A stretch of 64,000 bases of DNA. Origin: Pseudomonas graminis. Lineage in GTDB: Bacteria; Pseudomonadota; Gammaproteobacteria; Pseudomonadales; Pseudomonadaceae. The notes beneath the pieces are model-generated. The model did no database searches. It saw only the letters and a program-made list of their open reading frames with translations, and had not been told where the DNA came from. The stretch is taken from the NCBI RefSeq assembly GCF_013201545.1, contig NZ_CP053746.1, positions 3,189,001-3,253,000 of the forward strand. The letters run 5' to 3'. How positions within the stretch are numbered: position 1 is the stretch's first letter; each line of letters begins with the position of its first letter. This document shows, piece after piece, positions 19,402 through 29,961 of the stretch. Both the position numbers and the translations under genes were made by a program.

Positions 19402-20523
19402 TGGCCGAGATCCGCTTGCAACAACTCGCGCACAGCTACAGCGCCAATCCGACCGGCCCTGAAGACTATGCCATCCGTGAAATGACCCACATCTGGGAGC
19501 AGGGCGGCGCGTATGCCTTGCTCGGCCCGTCCGGCTGCGGCAAATCGACCCTGCTCAACATTATTTCCGGCCTGCTCAGTCCGTCTGAAGGCAAGGTCCT
19601 GTTCGACACCACCGTGGTCAACGACATGTCGCCGGAAGAGCGCAACATCGCTCAGGTTTTCCAGTTCCCGGTGGTCTACGACACCATGACGGTGTACGAC
19701 AACCTCGCCTTCCCGCTGCGCAATCAGGGCATGCCGGAAGCGAAAGTGAAGATCAAGGTGCAGGAAATCGCCGACGTGCTGGATCTGCAGCCGTTGCTGA
19801 AGAAGAAAGCCAAAGGCCTTACCGCTGACGAAAAACAGAAAGTCTCCATGGGCCGCGGGCTGGTTCGCGATGACGTGTCAGCGATTCTGTTCGACGAACC
19901 GCTCACTGTGATCGACCCGCACCTGAAGTGGAAACTGCGCCGCAAGCTCAAGCAGATTCACGAGCAGTTCAACATCACCATGGTCTATGTCACCCACGAT
20001 CAGCTGGAGGCGTCGACTTTCGCCGACAAGATTGCGGTGATGTACGGCGGCCAGATCGTTCAGTTCGGCACCCCGCGCGAGCTGTTCGAAAAACCGCACC
20101 ACACCTTCGTCGGCTACTTCATCGGCAGCCCGGGTATGAATCTCATCGAGGTCAAGCCTGAAGCCGGCGGCGTGGGCTTTGGTGGCATTCATCTGCCGTT
20201 GTCCGACGCCTTGCAGCAGCGCTTGGCAGCCACTAAATGGAGCACGTTGAAAGTCGGGATTCGTCCCGAGTTCGTGCACGTCTGGGACGGCCCGGTCGAT
20301 GACGCCATGCAGGCTGAAGTCACCTACGTCGAGGACTTGGGGACCTACAAGATCCTCACCCTCAAGCTGGCCGGCCAACTGTTGAAAGTACGCCTGCAGG
20401 AAGACAAGCCCGTGCCTCAGGGTCAGGCCTGGGTCAGTTTCCCTGCGCAATGGCTGATGCTCTACGCCGATGAATTTCTGCTGGAGGCCGCGACCAACAC
20501 ACTGTCGGCCAGCGAGGTGTCCC

Positions 20524-20531
<8 letters not shown>
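19401..20531 (+). CDS. ABC ATPase 2 of the DUF2160-type importer (degenerate signature)
   Basis: A 376-residue partner of the preceding ATPase. Walker A GPSGCGKS (42-49), Walker B AILFDE (161-166) and H-loop VTHD (His199) are all canonical. The signature motif is not: the expected LSGGQ is LTADE (140-144) followed by KQKVSMGR. Together with the first ATPase it should form a heterodimer with one good and one degenerate ATP site. A TOBE-like domain fills the C-terminus. The stop overlaps the permease start by 8 nt. GlpT-like in the GlpSTPQV scheme. Confidence 0.9.
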
Positions 20532-21390
<859 letters not shown>

Positions 21391-21399
21391 GGAGCGCCC

Positions 21400-22218
21400 A
21401 TGAACAAGCGCGAGAAAGTGTCGTTCAAAAAGCTCATACCGCTGTGGATCTACCTGCTGTTTCTGCTGGTGCCGATCTACTGGCTGGTCAACATGTCGTT
21501 CAAGACCAACACCGAAATCCTCGGCGGCCTGACCCTGTTCCCACAGGACTTCACGCTGGCGAACTACAAGGTGATCTTCACCGACGAAAGCTGGTACAGC
21601 GGCTACATCAACTCGCTGTACTACGTCTGCCTGAATATGGTGATATCGCTGAGCGTCGCATTGCCTGCGGCCTACGCGTTTTCACGCTATCGTTTCCTCG
21701 GCGACAAACACTTGTTCTTCTGGCTCCTGACCAACCGGATGGCGCCACCTGCGGTTTTCCTGCTGCCGTTCTTCCAGCTGTATTCGTCCATCGGCCTGTT
21801 CGACACGCACATCGCGGTAGCGTTGGCGCACTGCCTGTTCAACGTGCCGCTGGCGGTGTGGATTCTGGAAGGCTTCATGTCCGGAGTTCCCAAGGAAATT
21901 GACGAAACGGCCTACATCGATGGCTATAGCTTTCCCAAGTTCTTCGGCAAGATTTTCATCCCGCTGATCGGCTCGGGCATCGGTGTCACGGCGTTCTTCT
22001 GCTTCATGTTCTCCTGGGTCGAATTGCTGCTGGCGCGGACGCTGACTTCGGTCAACGCCAAGCCGATCGCGGCGGTCATGACCCGTACCGTTTCGGCATC
22101 GGGGATCGATTGGGGGGTGCTGGCTGCGGCGGGGGTGTTGACCATTCTGCCGGGCATGCTGGTTATCTGGTTCGTTCGTAATCACGTGGTCAAGGGCTTT
22201 GCTCTTGGTCGTGTCTGA
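21400..22218 (+). CDS. ABC importer permease 2 (MalG/UgpE-like)
   Basis: A 272-residue permease with about six transmembrane helices. The first reads LIPLWIYLLFLLVPIYWLV (about 12-30) and the EAA loop reads VPKEIDETAYIDGYSFPKFF (about 165-184). The ATG has GAGGAGCG 4-8 nt upstream, 9 nt after the first permease. It forms the transmembrane heterodimer with permease 1. GlpQ-like. Confidence 0.92.
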   Translation: MNKREKVSFKKLIPLWIYLLFLLVPIYWLVNMSFKTNTEILGGLTLFPQDFTLANYKVIFTDESWYSGYINSLYYVCLNMVISLSVALPAAYAFSRYRFLGDKHLFFWLLTNRMAPPAVFLLPFFQLYSSIGLFDTHIAVALAHCLFNVPLAVWILEGFMSGVPKEIDETAYIDGYSFPKFFGKIFIPLIGSGIGVTAFFCFMFSWVELLLARTLTSVNAKPIAAVMTRTVSASGIDWGVLAAAGVLTILPGMLVIWFVRNHVVKGFALGRV

Positions 22219-22229
22219 GGAGTCGAAAA

Positions 22230-22502
22230 ATGGAGTGGATGTCCTGGACCCTGCCAACTGCTATTTTCTTTGCGTCCATCGCTGCGATTCTGGTCGCGAT
22301 GACGGCCTGGGAACTGCGTTCGGCGAGCATTGAGCGTCGCGGTTTTTTGCCGATTGCCACCACGCGCGGCGATCGTCTGTTCATCGGCCTGCTCGGAAGC
22401 GCTTACCTGCACCTGCTGGTCATCGGCGCGACGAGCTGGGATATCTGGGTGGCCTCCGGGTTATCCCTGGTCTGGCTGTTGGTGGTGATGCGTTGGGGTT
22501 GA
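22230..22502 (+). CDS. DUF2160 small membrane protein of the importer operon
   Basis: A 90-residue protein with three predicted membrane segments: about 7-27 (LPTAIFFASIAAILVAMTAW), about 50-70 and about 72-88. DUF2160 proteins are found in this class of ABC operon and their role is unknown to me; an accessory subunit or assembly factor is plausible. The ATG has GAGGAG 8 nt upstream, 11 nt after the second permease. Its position between permeases and binding protein is conserved in the family. Confidence 0.85.
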   Translation: MEWMSWTLPTAIFFASIAAILVAMTAWELRSASIERRGFLPIATTRGDRLFIGLLGSAYLHLLVIGATSWDIWVASGLSLVWLLVVMRWG

Positions 22503-22561
22503 GAAGGCTTTAGAGAAGGTTGAAACGCGGGATCACATAAGATTCAACACAAGAGGTGTCT

Positions 22562-24334
22562 ATGTTCAATAAGAAAAACAAGCTGCGACATAGTGTGACG
22601 GTAGCAACGATGGTAATGCTCAGTGGCTTGAGCGTGTCAGCCTGGGCCGATCAGTACGAGGATGCGGCGAAGAAATGGGCCGACAGCGAGTTCAAGCCGA
22701 GCACGCTCTCCGATGCCGATAAGCTCAAGGAACTGGAGTGGTTCATCAAGGCCGCCGAGCCGTTCCGCGGCATGGACATCAAGGTGGTTTCCGAAACCTT
22801 GACCACCCATGAATACGAATCCAAAACCCTGGCCAAGGCGTTTACCGAAATCACCGGCATCAAGGTCACCCACGACCTGCTGCAGGAAGGCGACGTGATC
22901 GAGAAATTGCAGACCGCCATGCAGTCCAACCAGAGTATCTACGACGGCTGGGTCAACGACTCCGACCTGATCGGTACGCACTTCCGCTACGGCAAGGCGA
23001 TGTCTCTGACGGACCTGATGGCCAGCCCGGAAGGGGCGAAAGTCACTTCTCCGACGCTTGACCTCAAGGACTTCATCGGTACGTCCTTTACCACCGCGCC
23101 GGACGGCAAGCTTTATCAACTGCCTGACCAGCAATTTGCCAACCTGTACTGGTTCCGCGCCGACTGGTTTGACCGTCCTGACCTGAAAGAGAAATTCAAG
23201 GCCAAATACGGCTACGAGCTGGGCGTGCCGGTGAACTGGTCCGCCTATGAAGACATCGCCAAGTTCTTCAGCGAAGACGTCAAGGAACTCGACGGCAAGA
23301 AAGTCTACGGCCACATGGACTATGGCAAGAAAGACCCGTCCCTGGGCTGGCGCTTCACCGATGCCTGGTTCTCCATGGCCGGCAGTGGCGACAAAGGCTT
23401 GCCCAATGGTCTGCCGGTCGACGAGTGGGGCATCCGCGTTGAAGCGTGCCACCCGGTCGGTTCGAGCATCACCCGCGGCGGCGACACCAACGGCCCGGCC
23501 GCTGTGTACGCTACTCAGAAGTACATCGACTGGCTCAAGGCCTACGCGCCGCCTGAAGCTGCAGGCATGACCTTCTCCGAGTCCGGTCCGGTGCCGTCCC
23601 AGGGTAACGTCGCACAGCAGATCTTCTGGTACACCGCTTTCACCGCTGACATGACCAAGCCAGGTCTGCCGGTCATGAACGCCGACGGCACGCCGAAATG
23701 GCGGATGGCGCCATCGCCTAAGGGTCCTTACTGGAAAGAGGGCATGAAGCTGGGTTATCAGGACGTGGGCTCCTGGACCTTCCTCAAGTCGACCGAAGAG
23801 AAGAAACGCCTGGCCGCCTGGCTCTACGCGCAGTTCGTGACATCGAAGTCCGTCTCGCTGAAGAAAACCATCGTGGGCCTGACGCCGATTCGTGAATCGG
23901 ACATCAACTCCAAAGAGATGACCGCCCTGGCGCCGAAACTGGGTGGTCTGGTCGAGTTCTACCGCAGCCCGGCCCGCGTGCAATGGTCGCCAACCGGCAC
24001 CAACGTTCCGGATTATCCGAAGCTGGCTCAGTTGTGGTGGAGTCACGTGGCTGAAGCCGTTACCGGCGAGAAAACCGCGCAGGCGGCCCTCGACGGTCTG
24101 GCCAAGGATCAGGATGCAATCATGACCCGCATCGAGCGCTCCAAGGTTCAGGAACCAAGCGGTTGCGCGCCGAAGATGAACCCGGAAACCTCGGCCGAAG
24201 AGTGGTACACCAAAGCCGAGAAGAGCAACGGTGCGTTCCTCGCGCCACAACGCAAACTGGCCAACGAGAAACCGAAGGGCGAAACCATCGCTTACTCGGA
24301 CCTCTTGAAGAGCTGGGAAGCCGCGAAGAAGTAA
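22562..24334 (+). CDS. ABC importer substrate-binding protein (putative glycerol/polyol)
   Basis: A 590-residue periplasmic solute-binding protein. A Sec signal peptide ends at about residue 29 (MLSGLSVSAWA|DQ). The mature part is a class I sugar-type SBP, much longer than the usual 400-450 residues. The ATG at 22562 is preferred over GTG at 22556 since it has AAGAGG at proper distance. Two Cys residues (ACHP and SGCAPK) might form a disulfide. Last gene of the operon before a strong terminator. Resembles GlpV of GlpSTPQV in size and context; substrate is an inference. Confidence 0.9.
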   Translation: MFNKKNKLRHSVTVATMVMLSGLSVSAWADQYEDAAKKWADSEFKPSTLSDADKLKELEWFIKAAEPFRGMDIKVVSETLTTHEYESKTLAKAFTEITGIKVTHDLLQEGDVIEKLQTAMQSNQSIYDGWVNDSDLIGTHFRYGKAMSLTDLMASPEGAKVTSPTLDLKDFIGTSFTTAPDGKLYQLPDQQFANLYWFRADWFDRPDLKEKFKAKYGYELGVPVNWSAYEDIAKFFSEDVKELDGKKVYGHMDYGKKDPSLGWRFTDAWFSMAGSGDKGLPNGLPVDEWGIRVEACHPVGSSITRGGDTNGPAAVYATQKYIDWLKAYAPPEAAGMTFSESGPVPSQGNVAQQIFWYTAFTADMTKPGLPVMNADGTPKWRMAPSPKGPYWKEGMKLGYQDVGSWTFLKSTEEKKRLAAWLYAQFVTSKSVSLKKTIVGLTPIRESDINSKEMTALAPKLGGLVEFYRSPARVQWSPTGTNVPDYPKLAQLWWSHVAEAVTGEKTAQAALDGLAKDQDAIMTRIERSKVQEPSGCAPKMNPETSAEEWYTKAEKSNGAFLAPQRKLANEKPKGETIAYSDLLKSWEAAKK

Positions 24335-24363
24335 GCTGCACGCTTCTACGTTCGGCGCATAAA

Positions 24364-24391
24364 AAAAACGGCACCCTCGGGTGCCGTTTTT
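24364..24391 (+). terminator. Intrinsic terminator of the importer operon
   Basis: ACGGCACC/GGTGCCGT stem with a CTCG loop, preceded by eight A and followed by TTTT. The A-tract and T-tract make it work in both directions, so it may also end folD (minus). Confidence 0.9.
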
Positions 24392-24425
24392 CATGTGCGC
24401 GCTTTGGCGCTCAGGGCTTGGGAAA

Positions 24426-25280
24426 TCAGCCGTGCAGCGTTTCTGCCGCATATAGCGTGTTTTCCAGCAGGCAGGCGCGGGTCATCGGGCCGACGCCTCC
24501 GGGCACCGGCGTGATCCAGCCGGCGCGGGGCAGGGCGGTTTCATACACGACATCGCCCACCAGCTTGCCGTCATCCTGACGGTTGATGCCGACATCGATG
24601 ACGATGGCGCCTTCCTTGATCCATTCGCCCTTGACCAGGCCCGGCTTGCCCGCTGCCACGACCACCAGATCGGCACGGCCGACGTGTCCGGCCAGATCCT
24701 GGGTGAAGCGATGGGTCACGGTCACGGTGCAGCCCGCCAGCAGCAGCTCCATCGCCATCGGGCGACCGACGATATTGGAAGCGCCTACGACGACTGCGTC
24801 CTTGCCGTACAGATCAACGCCGGTGCTTTCCAGCAGAGTCATGATGCCCTTGGGGGTGCAGGGGCGCAGCAGCGGAATGCGCTGGGCCAGCCGGCCCACG
24901 TTGTAGGGGTGGAAGCCGTCGACGTCTTTGTCCGGACGGATGCGCTCCAGCAGGCTGGACGATTCCAGGTGCTCGGGCAGCGGCAGTTGCAGCAGGATGC
25001 CGTCGATGGCCGGATCGTCGTTGAGGCGATCAATCAGATCGGTCAGTTCGGTCTGGGTGGTTTCACTGGGCAGGTCATAGGCCTGGGAGATGAAGCCGAC
25101 CTCTTCGCAGTCTTTGCGTTTGTGCGAGACGTAAACCTGAGAGGCGGGGTCGCTGCCGACCAGAATCACCGCGAGGCCGGGCGTGCGCAGGCCTTGCTCG
25201 CGACGCTGGGCGACTCGTTGGGCGATCTGCTGGCGCAGGTTGGCTGCGATCGCTTTGCCGTCTATTAGTTTTGCAGTCAT
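24426..25280 (-). CDS. folD: Bifunctional methylene-THF dehydrogenase/cyclohydrolase
   Basis: FolD oxidises 5,10-methylene-THF to methenyl-THF with NADP and hydrolyses it to 10-formyl-THF, supplying one-carbon units. The 284-residue product has the catalytic lysine motif [13 protein letters not shown] (about 50-62), the folate-site [18 protein letters not shown], the Rossmann motif [13 protein letters not shown] (about 164-176) and the C-terminal [10 protein letters not shown]. The ATG at 25280 begins [12 protein letters not shown]. Transcribed away from the tRNA cluster. Confidence 0.97.
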   Translation of the reverse strand: MTAKLIDGKAIAANLRQQIAQRVAQRREQGLRTPGLAVILVGSDPASQVYVSHKRKDCEEVGFISQAYDLPSETTQTELTDLIDRLNDDPAIDGILLQLPLPEHLESSSLLERIRPDKDVDGFHPYNVGRLAQRIPLLRPCTPKGIMTLLESTGVDLYGKDAVVVGASNIVGRPMAMELLLAGCTVTVTHRFTQDLAGHVGRADLVVVAAGKPGLVKGEWIKEGAIVIDVGINRQDDGKLVGDVVYETALPRAGWITPVPGGVGPMTRACLLENTLYAAETLHG

Positions 25281-25413
25281 TACGCGTGATTAACCATCGG
25301 AAGGGGAGGGAAAAAGAGCGCGCATTCTCGCATGACCTGACGCACGGGCAAAGACGGTTGGTCCGCTTAATAAGCTAAGCCCTTTAATTAACTGAATTTT
25401 TTAGAAAAAAGTG

Positions 25414-25442
25414 TTGACGACCTTTTGGGGCGTCTATAAGAT
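25414..25442 (+). promoter_or_regulatory. Promoter of the tRNA cluster
   Basis: TTGACG (25414-25419) is followed by TATAAG/TAAGAT (25435-25442). An AT-rich tract (TTAATTAACTGAATTTTTTAG, 25386 on) lies upstream like an UP element. A GC-containing segment follows the -10, as at stable-RNA promoters. The first tRNA starts about 150 nt downstream, so the leader would be long; no gene is seen in it. Confidence 0.65.
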
Positions 25443-25590
25443 TCGTCGCACTTGTCGGGCACAACCCCATACAGGATAAGCCGGAAGCGGTAGATCAGGT
25501 TGAAAGGTTGAATAAGTCAGGTAGAGTTAAGATCGGCTCAGCGTGATTGAAAGCTCTTAATTTGCAGTCTCACGAAGGCAAATGAAATAA

Positions 25591-25667
25591 GTGCCCGTAG
25601 CTCAGCTGGATAGAGCATCCGCCTTCTAAGCGGATGGTCGCAGGTTCGAGTCCTGCCGGGTGCGCCA
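25591..25667 (+). tRNA. tRNA-Arg (anticodon TCT)
   Basis: A 77-nt cloverleaf with encoded CCA. The acceptor GTGCCCG pairs with CGGGTGC (one G-T step); the anticodon stem ATCCGC/GCGGAT encloses CTTCTAA with TCT at positions 34-36; the T arm has GTTCGAG. Reads AGA. Confidence 0.97.
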
Positions 25668-25725
25668 TTAGGCAGCTTTGGCACAAGTAGCATTCAGTTT
25701 GAATGCGTCGGTTACAACGCAATAT

Positions 25726-25802
25726 GGTGGGCGTAGCTCAGTTGGTAGAGCACGGGATTGTGACTCCCGTTGTCGAGGGTTCGATCCCCTTCGTCCACCC
25801 CA
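25726..25802 (+). tRNA. tRNA-His (anticodon GTG)
   Basis: The acceptor GTGGGCG pairs with CGTCCAC and the anticodon loop TTGTGAC gives GTG. The histidine-specific extra G(-1) at 25726 faces discriminator C at 25799. CCA is encoded. Confidence 0.97.
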
Positions 25803-25810
25803 TATTCGAA

Positions 25811-25840
25811 AAGGCGCCAGATTCTTGATCTGGCGCCTTT
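25811..25840 (+). terminator. Terminator-like hairpin between tRNA-His and tRNA-Leu
   Basis: A perfect 12-bp stem, AAGGCGCCAGAT (25811-25822) with ATCTGGCGCCTT (25828-25839), loop TCTTG, followed by a short T run. The next tRNA starts 20 nt later, so it either attenuates tRNA-Leu, is a processing signal, or tRNA-Leu has its own promoter. Confidence 0.7.
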
Positions 25841-25859
25841 GCTTTAAGCGCTTCAAAAC

Positions 25860-25944
25860 GCGGATGTGGTGGAATTGGTAGACACACTGGATTTAGGTTC
25901 CAGCGCCGAAAGGTGTGAGAGTTCGAGTCTCTCCGTCCGCACCA
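25860..25944 (+). tRNA. tRNA-Leu (anticodon TAG)
   Basis: An 85-nt class II tRNA with a long variable arm (CGCCGAAAGGTG). Acceptor GCGGATG pairs with CGTCCGC; anticodon stem CTGGA/TCCAG encloses TTTAGGT with TAG. CCA is encoded. Reads CUA and probably other CUN codons. Confidence 0.97.
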
Positions 25945-25986
25945 GTTACAAGTCTCGCAACACCTCGGGTGTTGAGGGGCGAAAGA

Positions 25987-26010
25987 AAGCCGCCTAGTGC
26001 GGCTTTTTTT
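25987..26010 (+). terminator. Terminator of the tRNA cluster
   Basis: Stem AAGCCGC/GCGGCTT with loop CTAGT, then a run of seven T. Canonical intrinsic terminator. The rest of the gap to tig (26011-26317) has only a possible promoter. Confidence 0.92.
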
Positions 26011-26227
26011 GTTTCAGCGTGCTGCTTTTTAACGCGGTGCGAGCTTGATGGGTCCATGACACAGGGCTCGTCCGGTGTGCTTCCAGGGACTGGATCATGT
26101 TTCGGTCGTCCTTTTGCTTCCTTTATATAGGGGCGTATCAGGTGCGTTCCAGACACCTCCCGCAGGTTGAAACATTCGTCTGCGATTCCCGGGCTGCATG
26201 CCACTTTATTTACCCTTGTTCAGTAGG

Positions 26228-26256
26228 GTGACTTCTTGAGTTTGACCCACTAGAAT
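26228..26256 (+). promoter_or_regulatory. Possible sigma70 promoter of tig
   Basis: TAGAAT at 26251-26256 with GTGACT 17 nt upstream (26228-26233), about 60 nt before the tig ATG. The -35 matches 4 of 6 positions. Confidence 0.35.
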
Positions 26257-26317
26257 GCTTGCCCTTGATTCTGGGGTCGGAAACGGCCGGCTAACGTCTG
26301 TGCAACGAGGAATATCC

Positions 26318-27628
26318 ATGCAAGTTTCTGTTGAAAACACTTCCGCTCTCGAGCGCCGCATGACCATTGGCGTGCCCGCTGAGCGCATCGAGACTGAAGT
26401 CAACAAGCGTCTGCAGCAGACCGCACGTAAAGCCAAGATCCCGGGCTTCCGCCCAGGCAAAGTGCCTATGAGCGTGATCCGCCAGCGTTACGAAGACGGT
26501 GCTCGTCAAGAAGCACTGGGCGACCTGATCCAGGCGACCTTCTACGAAGCAGTCGTCGAGCAAAAGCTGAACCCGGCCGGCGCACCTTCCGTCGAACCTA
26601 AAACCTTCGAAAAGGGCAAGGACCTCGAGTACATCGCTACTTTCGAAGTGTTCCCTGAGTTCACCGTTGCCGGTTTCGAGTCCATTTCCGTCGAGCGTCT
26701 GTCGGCTGACGTCGCTGACTCCGATCTGGACAACATGCTGGAAATCCTGCGCAAGCAGAACGTCAGCTTTGAAGTAGCCGACCGTGCTGCACAAAACGAA
26801 GACCAGCTGAACATCGACTTCGTCGGCAAGATCGACGGTGAAGCGTTCGCTGGCGGTTCAGCCACCGGTACTCAGCTGGTGCTGGGTTCGGGCCGCATGA
26901 TCCCGGGTTTCGAAGACGGTCTGGTTGGCGCCAAAGCCGGCGAAGAGCGCGTTCTGAACCTGACCTTCCCAGAGGATTATCAGAATCTGGAACTGGCTGG
27001 CAAAACCGCCGAGTTCACCGTCACGGTCAACACCGTGTCGGCACCGACCCTGCCAGAGCTGAACGAAACGTTCTTCAAGCAGTTCGGCATCAAGGAAACC
27101 AACATCGAAGGCTTCCGCACCGAAGTTCGCAAGAACATGGAGCGCGAGCTGCGTCAGGCCATCAAGTCCAAGGTCAAGAATCAGGTAATGGACGGTCTGC
27201 TGGCCGCCAACCCGATCGAAGTGCCTAAAGCGCTGCTGGAAAACGAAGTGAACCGTCTGCGCGTTCAGGCTGTTCAGCAGTTCGGCGGCAATATCAAGCC
27301 TGACCAACTGCCGGCAGAGCTGTTCGAAGAGCAGGCCAAGCGCCGCGTTGAACTGGGCCTGATCGTGGCTGAAGTCGTCAAGCAATTCGACCTCAAGCCT
27401 GACGACACCCGCGTTCGCGAGCTGATCCAGGAAATGGCTTCCGCCTACCAAGAGCCAGAGCAGGTTGTGGCGTGGTACTACAAGAACGAACAGCAAATGA
27501 ACGAAGTTCGTTCGGTTGTGCTGGAAGAGCAAGTTGTGGATACTGTTTTGCAGAAAGCGAGCGTGACCGACAAAGCGGTCTCGTACGAAGAGGCAGTCAA
27601 GCCGGTTGAAGCTCCACAAGCCGACTGA
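26318..27628 (+). CDS. tig: Trigger factor
   Basis: Ribosome-associated chaperone and prolyl isomerase; 436 residues. The ribosome-docking signature GFRPGKVP is at about 44-51. The FKBP-type PPIase domain (about 150-245) includes [22 protein letters not shown] in two parts near residues 178-199, and the helical C-terminal arms follow. The ATG at 26318 ([14 protein letters not shown]) has ACGAGGAA upstream; the longer in-frame start at 26255 is not family-like. First gene of the tig-clpP-clpX-lon run. Confidence 0.97.
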   Translation: MQVSVENTSALERRMTIGVPAERIETEVNKRLQQTARKAKIPGFRPGKVPMSVIRQRYEDGARQEALGDLIQATFYEAVVEQKLNPAGAPSVEPKTFEKGKDLEYIATFEVFPEFTVAGFESISVERLSADVADSDLDNMLEILRKQNVSFEVADRAAQNEDQLNIDFVGKIDGEAFAGGSATGTQLVLGSGRMIPGFEDGLVGAKAGEERVLNLTFPEDYQNLELAGKTAEFTVTVNTVSAPTLPELNETFFKQFGIKETNIEGFRTEVRKNMERELRQAIKSKVKNQVMDGLLAANPIEVPKALLENEVNRLRVQAVQQFGGNIKPDQLPAELFEEQAKRRVELGLIVAEVVKQFDLKPDDTRVRELIQEMASAYQEPEQVVAWYYKNEQQMNEVRSVVLEEQVVDTVLQKASVTDKAVSYEEAVKPVEAPQAD

Positions 27629-27652
27629 TTTCCTTCTCTCGTTCGAAAACAC

Positions 27653-27680
27653 CATAAGCCAGCCTTCGCGCTGGCTTATG
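27653..27680 (+). terminator. Hairpin between tig and clpP
   Basis: A perfect 11-bp stem CATAAGCCAGC/GCTGGCTTATG with loop CTTCGC. There is no T tract, so it may be an attenuator or mRNA-processing or stabilising structure and not a full stop. Confidence 0.55.
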
Positions 27681-27719
27681 CGTATTCAAGACATGACTAT
27701 TTGGGAGTGAATGCGAGAC

Positions 27720-28361
27720 ATGTCCCGCAATTCTTATATTCAGCAGAACTCTGACATCCAGGCCGCTGGCGGCCTGGTCCCGATGGTTATCGAGCAGTCC
27801 GCCCGTGGCGAGCGCGCCTATGACATCTACTCCCGCCTGCTCAAGGAACGCGTCATCTTCCTGGTCGGTCCGGTTGAAGACTACATGGCCAACCTCATCT
27901 CGGCGCAGTTGCTGTTCCTTGAAGCGGAAAACCCGGACAAGGACATCCATCTTTACATCAACTCCCCAGGCGGTTCGGTGACTGCGGGCATGGCGATCTA
28001 CGACACCATGCAGTTCATCAAGCCGGACGTTTCGACGACCGTCATGGGTCAGGCGTGCAGCATGGGCGCTTTCCTGTTGGCCGGTGGTGCCAAGGGCAAG
28101 CGTTTCGCACTGCCGAACTCTCGCGTCATGATTCACCAGCCGTTGGGCGGTTTTCAGGGGCAGGCGTCGGACATTGACATCCACGCGAAAGAAATCCTGT
28201 TCATCCGTCAACGTCTGAACGAACTGCTGGCGCACCACACTGGCCAGACGCTGGAAGCGATCGAACGCGACACCAACCGCGACAACTTCATGAGCGCAGA
28301 ACGCGCTGCTGAATACGGTCTGGTGGACTCGGTCATCGATCGGCGTCAAATGACCAAATGA
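27720..28361 (+). CDS. clpP: ATP-dependent Clp protease proteolytic subunit
   Basis: Serine peptidase that forms the tetradecameric chamber of ClpXP/ClpAP; 213 residues from ATG 27720 ([12 protein letters not shown]). The catalytic residues are Ser114 ([10 protein letters not shown]), His139 (MIHQP) and a downstream Asp (about 188). An ATG 9 nt earlier (27711) has the better-placed GGGAG and is the alternative start; I prefer 27720 because the family begins there. clpX follows after 115 nt with its own heat-shock-like promoter. Confidence 0.96.
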   Translation: MSRNSYIQQNSDIQAAGGLVPMVIEQSARGERAYDIYSRLLKERVIFLVGPVEDYMANLISAQLLFLEAENPDKDIHLYINSPGGSVTAGMAIYDTMQFIKPDVSTTVMGQACSMGAFLLAGGAKGKRFALPNSRVMIHQPLGGFQGQASDIDIHAKEILFIRQRLNELLAHHTGQTLEAIERDTNRDNFMSAERAAEYGLVDSVIDRRQMTK

Positions 28362-28414
28362 CTGCGTGACGGGCAATGATCCCGGGCGGCTGATACATCC
28401 CTGCCGCCTGTGGA

Positions 28415-28443
28415 CTTGAAAAATCGAGCAATTGCCCTCATCT
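28415..28443 (+). promoter_or_regulatory. Sigma32-like heat-shock promoter of clpX
   Basis: CTTGAAA (28415-28421), 14 nt, then CCTCATCT (28436-28443). The RpoH consensus is CTTGAAA-N11-16-CCCCATNT, so the -35 is perfect and the -10 has one mismatch. The clpX ATG is 34 nt downstream. Confidence 0.7.
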
Positions 28444-28476
28444 TGTGTTGCAAGCCTACCGGATTGGATCGATCGA

Positions 28477-29760
28477 ATGACTGACACCCGCAACGGCGAG
28501 GACAACGGCAAACTGCTTTATTGCTCCTTCTGCGGCAAAAGCCAGCATGAAGTGCGCAAGTTGATTGCCGGCCCCTCGGTATTTGTTTGTGACGAGTGCG
28601 TCGACCTGTGCAACGACATCATCCGCGAGGAGGTGCAGGAAGCACAGGCCGAGAGCAGCGCGCATAAACTGCCATCGCCTAAAGAAATCAGCGGCATCCT
28701 TGACCAGTACGTCATTGGTCAGGAACGTGCCAAAAAGGTTCTCGCAGTAGCGGTGTACAACCACTACAAGCGGCTGAACCAGCGCGACAAGAAAAACGAC
28801 GACGTTGAACTGGGCAAGAGCAACATCCTGCTGATCGGCCCGACGGGCTCCGGCAAGACTCTGCTGGCGGAAACGCTGGCTCGTTTGCTCAACGTCCCGT
28901 TCACCATCGCCGACGCCACCACCCTGACCGAAGCCGGTTATGTGGGGGAGGACGTTGAGAACATCATCCAGAAGCTGTTGCAGAAGTGCGATTACGATGT
29001 CGAGAAGGCCCAGATGGGTATTGTCTACATCGACGAAATCGACAAGATTTCGCGCAAGTCTGACAACCCTTCCATCACCCGTGATGTGTCGGGCGAAGGC
29101 GTGCAGCAAGCCTTGCTGAAGCTGATTGAAGGCACCGTGGCTTCCGTTCCGCCTCAAGGTGGTCGCAAGCACCCACAGCAGGAATTCCTGCAGGTGGACA
29201 CGCGCAATATCCTCTTCATCTGTGGCGGTGCGTTCTCTGGCCTGGAAAAGGTCATCCAGAATCGCTCCACCAAAGGCGGCATCGGCTTTAACGCCGAAGT
29301 ACGCAGCAAGGAAGAGGGCAAGAAGGTCGGCGAGTCCCTGCGTGAAGTCGAGCCTGACGATCTGGTCAAGTTCGGTCTGATCCCGGAATTCGTGGGTCGT
29401 CTGCCTGTATTAGCGACGCTAGACGAACTGGACGAAGCTGCGTTGATGCAGATTCTGACCGAGCCTAAGAACGCGCTGACGAAGCAATACGGCAAGCTGT
29501 TCGAGATGGAAGGCGTGGACCTTGAGTTCCGCCCGGATGCGCTGAAATCGGTTGCCCGTCGTGCGCTTGAGCGCAAGACCGGTGCTCGCGGTCTGCGCTC
29601 CATCCTTGAGGGCGTTCTGCTCGACACCATGTACGAGATCCCGTCGCAGTCCGACGTGAGCAAGGTGGTGATCGACGAGAGCGTGATCGAGGGCACCTCC
29701 AAGCCGCTGTTGATTTACGAAAACAGCGAGCCACCTGCCAAGGCGGCACCCGACGCGTAG
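28477..29760 (+). CDS. clpX: ATP-dependent Clp protease ATP-binding subunit ClpX
   Basis: AAA+ unfoldase that feeds substrates to ClpP; 427 residues. The N-terminal zinc-binding domain has YCSFCGKS and VCDECVDLC (about 14-42). The ATPase core has Walker A GPTGSGKT (about 120), Walker B VYIDEIDK (about 183), the pore loop GYVGEDVE and an [19 protein letters not shown] region. The ClpP-binding IGF-like loop reads KGGIGFNAE (about 268-276). The ATG at 28477 follows GGATCGATCGA; the longer in-frame start is rejected. Confidence 0.97.
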   Translation: MTDTRNGEDNGKLLYCSFCGKSQHEVRKLIAGPSVFVCDECVDLCNDIIREEVQEAQAESSAHKLPSPKEISGILDQYVIGQERAKKVLAVAVYNHYKRLNQRDKKNDDVELGKSNILLIGPTGSGKTLLAETLARLLNVPFTIADATTLTEAGYVGEDVENIIQKLLQKCDYDVEKAQMGIVYIDEIDKISRKSDNPSITRDVSGEGVQQALLKLIEGTVASVPPQGGRKHPQQEFLQVDTRNILFICGGAFSGLEKVIQNRSTKGGIGFNAEVRSKEEGKKVGESLREVEPDDLVKFGLIPEFVGRLPVLATLDELDEAALMQILTEPKNALTKQYGKLFEMEGVDLEFRPDALKSVARRALERKTGARGLRSILEGVLLDTMYEIPSQSDVSKVVIDESVIEGTSKPLLIYENSEPPAKAAPDA

Positions 29761-29790
29761 CCTGCTGGCAACGTACCGGGCGACTGGAAA

Positions 29791-29816
29791 CGAAAAGGGC
29801 CCTCGGGCCCTTTTCG
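29791..29816 (+). terminator. Intrinsic terminator after clpX
   Basis: CGAAAAGGGCC/GGCCCTTTTCG inverted repeat with a CTCG loop and a TTTT run in the 3' arm. It separates clpX from lon. Confidence 0.85.
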
Positions 29817-29874
29817 CGTTTCTTTCGAAGCCGGTCTGTGTTTAAGCATCCTTTCGTTTTAACTCAACCCGGCG

Positions 29875-29903
29875 CTTGTTTTTTTAAGGTTCTACCCCCA
29901 TCT
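29875..29903 (+). promoter_or_regulatory. Sigma32-like heat-shock promoter of lon
   Basis: CTTGTTT (29875-29881), 14 nt, then CCCCATCT (29896-29903), a perfect match to the RpoH -10 consensus CCCCATNT. The -35 keeps the conserved CTTG. The lon ATG is 58 nt downstream. Confidence 0.72.
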
Positions 29904-29961
29904 TGATTTTCAGCTTATTTATATCTGTCCATGGCCTGAAGGCCGCCGTAGAGGCGAAATC

